Below are positions 59,172-64,000 of a stretch of DNA of 64,000 nucleotides, one piece after another. Position 1 is the stretch's first letter; each line of letters starts with the position of its first letter. A model generated the notes under the pieces. The model did not search any database, had not been told where the DNA came from, and saw nothing but the letters and a program-made list of their open reading frames with translations. The DNA comes from Perca fluviatilis (lineage: Eukaryota > Chordata > Actinopteri > Perciformes > Percidae): contig NC_053119.1 in the NCBI RefSeq assembly GCF_010015445.1, positions 10,834,550 through 10,898,549 of the forward strand, read 5' to 3'. The position numbers and the translations under genes are program-made.

Positions 59172-59678
59172 TTAAAGGTCCCATGGCATGAAAATTTCAC
59201 TTTATGAGGTTTTTTAACATTAATATGAGTTCCCCCAGCCTGCCTATGGTCCCCCAGTGGCTAGAAATGGTGATAGGTGTAAACCGAGCCCTGGGTATCC
59301 TGCTCTGCCTTTGAGAAAATGAAAGCTCAGATGGGCTGATCTGGAATCTTCTCCTTATGAGGTCATAAGGTTACCTCCCCTTTCTCTGCTTTGCCCGCCC
59401 AGAGAATTTGGCCCACCCATGAGAGAGAGACATGATGGCTTTCAAACAAGCAAAGTAGCAGTTGGTCAAGGCCACACCCCCACCCTCCACCTTGCCACTC
59501 CCACTCTCCTCCTCAATAGCTACAGACACAGAAATGGCACATACTAAGTAAAGCTCATTGTAGGACTGGCTCTAGTGGCTGTAGTTCTGCACCAAAGCTG
59601 AATTTTCAGATACAGTATAGGGGACCACTAAGGTCTATATAAAAGCATCCAAAGAGCACCATGTCATGGGACCTTTAA
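59172..59678. mobile_element. TTAA-flanked MITE inside the Tc1 relic
   Basis: TTAA at 59172-59175 and 59675-59678. The ends AAGGTCCCATGGCATG and, inverted, AAGGTCCCATGACATG differ at one base. It is non-coding and 507 bp. It lies 38 bp inside the left Tc1 end, so it inserted after Tc1. Confidence 0.85.
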
Positions 59679-59689
59679 CTTTACATTTT

Positions 59690-61120
59690 GTTAAAACAGG
59701 ATTTTAGAATTTTTTTGCAAACTTATTAAAAAGGGGAAAAAAACTGAAATATCACATTGACTTAAGTATTCAGACCTTAGCTTATTTAGTTGAAGCACCT
59801 TTGGCAGAGACAACTGCCTCGGCTCTTCTTGACTTTGGCAGCAGGATGGATTTGGGAAATTTCTGGCGTTATTCTCTGCAGATCCTCTCGAGCTCCGTCG
59901 GTCGGGCAGGATGGGGACCGTCGGTGGACCGTCGGTGGACAGCCATTTTCAGTTCTCTGGAGATGTTTGATTGGGTTCAAGTCCAGGCTCTGGCTGGGTC
60001 ACTTAAAGACATCTGTAAGCCACTCTTGCGTTGTCTTGGCTAAGGGTCCTTGTCCTGCTTAGGCCCAGTCTGAGGGCCTAAGCACTCTGGACTAGGTTTT
60101 CGTTGACGATGTCTTTGTAAATTTGCTCCGTTCAGCTTTCCGCTCAACCCTGACCAGTGCCAGATGCTGAAAGACACCCCCTGCTGGCAGCATGGTGGCC
60201 CAATGATTAGCACTGTGGCTTCACAGCAAGAAGGTGCTGGGTTCGAATCCAGGTCATTCTGGGCCGTTCTGTGTGGAGTTTGTATGTTCTCCCCGTGTGT
60301 GCGTAGGTGTGCTCCGATTTCCTCCATCATCAAAAAAACATGTACTAGGTTCTCCAGTCAGTGCTTGATCAAGGCACTGGCTCAGATCTGGAGTTGGGGA
60401 GGCGCTGTAAATGGCTGCCCACTGCTCCCTTGAGGGATGGGTTAAATGCAGAGAATGAATTTCGCTATGTTTATGTGACAATAAAGTACCTTTACACCAC
60501 CATGCTTCACTGTTGGGATGGTATTGCGAGCAGTGCTTGGTTTCCTCCAGACAAGACACGTTTAGGCCCTTCAATCTTGGTTTAATCAGACCAGAAAGTC
60601 TTGTTTCTCACAGCCTGAGATTCCTTTAGGTGCTTCCATGTGTCTTTCACTGAGGACAGGCTTCCATCTAGCCATTTTTCCATAAAGCTATGATCAGTGC
60701 AGTATTGGTTTGTAAGTTTCTTCCATCTCCACACCGGTTCTCTGGAGCTCAGCCAGAGTGAAAATCGAGTTCTTGGTCGCCTCTCTTAAGTCCCTTCTGC
60801 CCCGATTGCTCAGTTTGGTCAGGTTGCCAGCTCTAGGAAGAGTCCTGGTTGTTCCAAATGTATTCCATTTAAGATGTATGGAGGCCACTGTGCTCCTGGG
60901 AACCTAAAATGCAGCAGAATTTGTTTTGTAGCCTTCCCCAGATCTGTGCCTTGACACAATCCTGTCTCTGATCTCTGCATGTGGGCAGGTACTTTTTGGT
61001 CTGATGTGAATTATCAGCCGTGAGACCTTGTTCAGACAGGTGTGTGTTTTTTCCAAATCATGTCCAATCAATTAAATGTACCACAGGTGGACTCTGATCA
61101 ACGTGTAGAAACGTCTCAAA
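59690..61120 (-). pseudogene. Tc1/mariner transposase pseudogene (fragmented)
   Basis: On the minus strand, pieces of a Tc1-type transposase can be followed: a C-terminal stretch around 59786-59980 (NPIKHLQRTENG, HRRSPSC), and upstream pieces around 60500-61000 where the plus strand reads TCTAGGAAGAGTCCTGGTTG and GATCTGTGCCTTGACACAAT, the complement of the N-terminal DNA-binding region. A SINE splits it, and frameshifts and stops are present. Not functional. Confidence 0.7.
60185..60495 (+). mobile_element. tRNA-derived SINE, HE1/DANA-like, inside the Tc1 relic
   Basis: The head GGTGGCCCAATGATTAGCAC, TTCACAGCAAGAAGGTGCTG and box B GGTTCGAATCC (60239-60249) are followed by the conserved core TTCTGTGTGGAGTTTGTATG and TTCTCCCCGTGTGTGCGTAG, then the tail AATTTCGCTATGTTTATGTG ACAATAAAG. 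The Tc1 sequence continues on either side. Confidence 0.85.
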
Positions 61121-61122
61121 GG

Positions 61123-61668
61123 TTGAGCCGGCTAACCAAACTTTCTTCTGTCTCCCAAGCAGATGTAATTTAGAGTCGTCATTAAGTAACAAAACAATGG
61201 GGTCAGTAGGAGTTCGACATCCTATCACATCAGATATTACTGATGTTGTTTTATTCCAAAATGCATGCACCTGTTCACACTCCCAGACCATGTGCAGGAA
61301 AGTTCCAGTTTGTTCAGGTTGGCAGAACGTGCAATAGGGAGTAGGAATGTCTTTAGAGACGTATCTCTTTTGAGGAGTCCAAAATGTCCTGTGACATATG
61401 TTGAAGTGGATCTGCTGATGATTTGGGTTCTTGGAACAGTAGGAAATGTTGTCCCAAACTGACTCCCAATTAATTGCGTTCCTCTCCGGGCTCAGCTCTC
61501 GCTCCCATTTCCTCGCTATTGGGAGTTCCCCTACGGATACCTGCATCAGTTTAGCGCAAATATAAGAAGGATGTCCTCAAACCTAGCTCTTAGGTCTTCA
61601 AAAGTCAACATACCTTTTTCATTGAATAACTGGTTTACAGTATGAATGCCTCTGTCACTACAGACAAG
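61123..61668 (-). mobile_element. L1/Tx1-like LINE 3' fragment inside the Tc1 relic
   Basis: The minus strand encodes a C-terminal reverse-transcriptase-type tail: WERELSPERNAINWESVWDN, FNICHRTFWTPQKR, then a zinc-knuckle-like CTFCQPEQTGTFLHMVWECE and HAFWNKTTSVIS. The W-E-H and C-x2-C...H...C pattern is that of fish L1/Tx1-clade ORF2 proteins. It is 5'-truncated, as usual for LINE insertions. The Tc1 right end resumes at 61671. Confidence 0.75.
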
Positions 61669-61695
61669 CGTCTGAATACTTTCTGAATGCGCTGT

Positions 61696-62406
61696 GGATG
61701 TAATATTGAAAAGCTCCTGAACTGCTGCTAAATATGGTGAGATAATTTAGTTATATGCTGTTTCTGAGTTCAAGAATACCAGTAAAAAACATCTCCATCT
61801 TCTCATAAAGATCTTGTGATACGATCCAAACCACCAGAACAAATAGCCACTAAATAGACGTGGGGAGATTATTTTGTCAGCAGTGGTTACATCTGGACAC
61901 TATTGGATAATAATCACAGAAAAGTAGGTTTTCATTAAAGCATGTTACATTTGATTTGATCTTCAGTGAAGTCTGCAGCAGAGGGGAGTATCTTTAGAGC
62001 GGATTAGCTATCGACTGGCTGCTTTTAACTCTGCTAACCGGATGCTGGAAACTGAGATGTGAGGACATACATAGGCAGTTTCTGAGAACTGCCATGCTGT
62101 GAGAGTGGAGCTGATGTGGTAACCGCTTATCAGCCTCAATCTGAGGTGAGTTTATATAAAATCAACAAGATTAAGGCCACCAGGGGACTATCTACCCTCT
62201 TCGGGGGATGAGTGACACAGCTCGATTGCCTGACTTCAGATTTTCAATGCGCTGTTGTGGCAGTGGGGGAAGGCCCCAAACAGCAGGGGGTCCTTCTGAC
62301 AGAAAGATGAATTAATCTTACAGAGGGGTGCAGAGACACATTTTATAGGTGACAACAGTTTGTAGCATCCCTAGTGGTCAAATATCAACAATAACTGAAG
62401 GGAATG
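61696..62406. other. Unassigned sequence between transposon clusters
   Basis: No gene and no repeat that I can name. GGATTAGCTATCGACTGGCT and similar stretches are unique within the window. Confidence 0.6.
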
Positions 62407-63219
62407 TCCTAGATCACGTGTGTCAAACTCAAGGCCCGCGGGCCAAATCCGGCCCCTCGCACATTCTGATCCGGCCCGCATATCAATCTAGGTTCACAAT
62501 ACATTTTGGCCCACCTAGTTGTGCGCCAAAACCAAAAACATGGGAAACTGTTTTTCAACTTGCAATTACGTGACACTCAAAGCAGAATTTGGCAAATTTG
62601 CCGACTTTGAGACTCAGAAATTCCTACAGAACCAGAGAGTTTGCATATTCCGAATGTGAAAGAGCTTGCTGTGAGTCAGCTGTGTGGTAGCCTACTTCGA
62701 AAATGTAATCATTGTTTTTGCTTGATTTGTTTTTCAGGGCTTTACCAAACTGTAAGTGAGAAGACTATATGAGACATGCAATAATTGAGTCAAAGATATT
62801 TGACTTTTTCGATGAAATAAAAGCAATAAACTCTACATGTCTGGCCCTTGATGTGCTTCTCGTTTTCCAGTGTAAATGTAAAGTTTTTATATAGCGCTTT
62901 TCTAGTCTTAACCACTACTCAAAGCGCTTTAACATAGTACAGGAACCATTCACCATTCACACACATTCATATACTGTGGCCGAGGCTGCCGTACAAGGTG
63001 CCACCTGCTCATCAGATAAACATTTACACACATTTACACTCCGATGGCGCAGCATCGGGGGCAACTCAGGGTTCAGTGTCTTGCCCAAGGACACTTCGGC
63101 ATGGAACTGCAGGTCCAGGAATCGAACCACCAACCACCTTCCCATTGGCAGGCGACCTCTCTACCACTTAGCCACAGCCGGCCCTAGCGAAATTGAGTTT
63201 GACACCCCTGTCCTAGATG
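62407..63219. mobile_element. hAT-like element with an intact 8-bp target duplication
   Basis: TCCTAGAT flanks both sides (62407-62414 and 63212-63219). The termini CACGTGTGTCAAACTCAA and, inverted, CAGGGGTGTCAAACTCAA match but for two bases. The left part includes GGCCCGCGGGCCAAATCCGG, a known signature of the fish hAT family. No transposase remains. A family B SINE is inserted near its right end. Confidence 0.85.
62873..63185 (-). mobile_element. tRNA-derived SINE, family B, copy 2 (inverted) inside the hAT element
   Basis: Read on the minus strand: GGGCCGGCTGTGGCTAAGTG, box B GGTTCGATTCC (63120-63130 reversed), AAGTGTCCTTGGGCAAGACA and CCCCGATGCTGCGCCATCGG, then GTGTGAATGGTGAATGGTTC. The order matches the copy at 48188-48420. 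It ends toward TATATAGCGCTTTTCTAG, which may be the LINE-like tail. Confidence 0.8.
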
Positions 63220-64000
63220 CTCTTGAAGTGTCGAGGTTAAGTTGTGGCTTTTGAGGTTTTGTCTTCTTTTGTTGGTAATGACACGGTCCCAAATTGATAA
63301 CTGCCACTGTCAATTTAGAAAGAATGACAATATTTTAGAAAAACACAACAATGAAACTGAAAAGACAACGAAACAAAAAAAACGTTTCTGACTACTAGTA
63401 GCTATGGAGCACTGTTTTTATGAGCGGGGCCCTGTTTTGTTTGGATTCTGCCAGCAAAAGCAGCGAAAAAGGCTGCCAGCAAGAAAATATTGATGTAAAC
63501 AATGTAGGTTTTAAAATATTGTTGACAATCCACTTGGCAAATGTTTTATTTGAGAATAAATGCATTCAACATGTTTGTTACACAAGTTGCTCTTTGGTCA
63601 GAAACGGTAATAAACATACATGTCTGTTTACAAGAAAACTCAACAAGGGCACATTCAAATGTGGTTTATATAATTTTGTGCACGTGCTTGTTTTTTTTCT
63701 GTAATGTTGTGCTGTAATGTTGCAATACTCGTGTATTTTGCGCCTGCAGTTTAAAGCCCTTAGCACAGACTGGATGTATTTTCTCCTTTGGGAGGGGAAA
63801 ACAAAAGGTTTAAAAGCAGGTTGCTGCTGTATTAGAGACACCGATATAGCACAGCTGAGCCCATCCTGGCCCGGACACTGAAAATAGATCTCTAGATCAA
63901 CTGACTTGGGAGGTTGTTGCAGTCTTTGGCGAGAAACCAACAGGGAGCTGTAATGTGCAGTGAGCTGAGCTGGTTGGAGATTAGCGCCGGAGTCAGCGAT
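63220..64000. other. Right edge: unassigned sequence
   Basis: GCTGTAATGTGCAGTGAGCT and GAGATTAGCGCCGGAG near 63947-63993 look like part of a fish repeat, but I cannot name it. A 120-codon minus-strand frame (63578-63940) has no recognisable domain and is not called a gene. Confidence 0.4.

Larger units (their letters stand above)
59134..61695 (-). mobile_element. Tc1-like transposon relic split by three other elements
   Basis: The left end ACAGTGCATTCAGGAAGTAT and the right end, reversed, ACAGCGCATTCAGAAAGTAT are near-identical Tc1-type termini. Between them runs the fish Tc1 sequence in reverse orientation, with transposase remnants on the minus strand such as NPIKHLQRTENG near 59980 and HRRSPS. 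It includes many stops and is dead. The TTAA MITE (59172-59678), a SINE (60185-60495) and a LINE tail (about 61123-61668) interrupt it, so about 1.2 kb of original element remains. The flanking TA dinucleotides are no longer evident. Confidence 0.85.

Noticed and set aside
59790..60062. Plus-strand frames of 80-90 codons in the Tc1 relic
   Set aside because: The real coding sense of this Tc1 is the minus strand; these frames are its complement.

Overview
This is vertebrate, almost certainly teleost (ray-finned fish, perch-like) genomic DNA. The evidence is two recognisable vertebrate genes with GT-AG introns, very long CA/TG microsatellites, and many fish-type transposable elements: Tc1-like, hAT-like, TTAA-flanked MITEs, tRNA-derived SINEs and an L1/Tx1-like LINE tail. 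Nothing in the window looks prokaryotic or viral.

Two genes are arranged head to head. On the minus strand is the 5' part of MYO9A (unconventional myosin IXa, a RhoGAP myosin). A predicted non-coding first exon lies in a CpG-rich promoter at about 44.76-45.12 kb. A 35.4-kb intron 1 (9393-44758) follows, then the first coding exon (8423-9392), which carries the Ras-associating domain and the motor P-loop. Positions 1-8422 belong to the next intron, and the rest of the gene lies beyond the left edge. On the plus strand is a complete PSMA4 (20S proteasome subunit alpha-3). It has a non-coding exon 1 ending at 50727, a start codon that forms the last three bases of a 31-nt exon, seven further coding exons to 58457, and a poly(A) signal at 58540. 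The joined coding sequence is 261 codons, the usual PSMA4 length, with every exon phase matching. The promoters are about 5.5 kb apart, so they are probably not one shared bidirectional promoter.

The remaining sequence is intronic or intergenic and rich in repeats. Intron 1 of MYO9A holds more than a dozen dinucleotide arrays (several over 100 bp), an 882-bp foldback element, several TTAA-flanked MITEs, SINE copies and at least six relics of one hAT-like MITE family. Between the genes (45.2-50.6 kb) two TTAA MITEs abut and share one TTAA, followed by a SINE. Downstream of PSMA4 a decayed Tc1 element (59134-61695) contains three separate insertions, and a hAT-like element with an 8-bp target duplication (62407-63219) contains a SINE.

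I found no evidence of a novel gene system. The points most worth checking are the uORF arrangement at the MYO9A start, the isolated PSMA4 start codon, a MITE ending 32 bp before a PSMA4 splice acceptor, the nested transposons, and one unexplained ORF near 13.7 kb.
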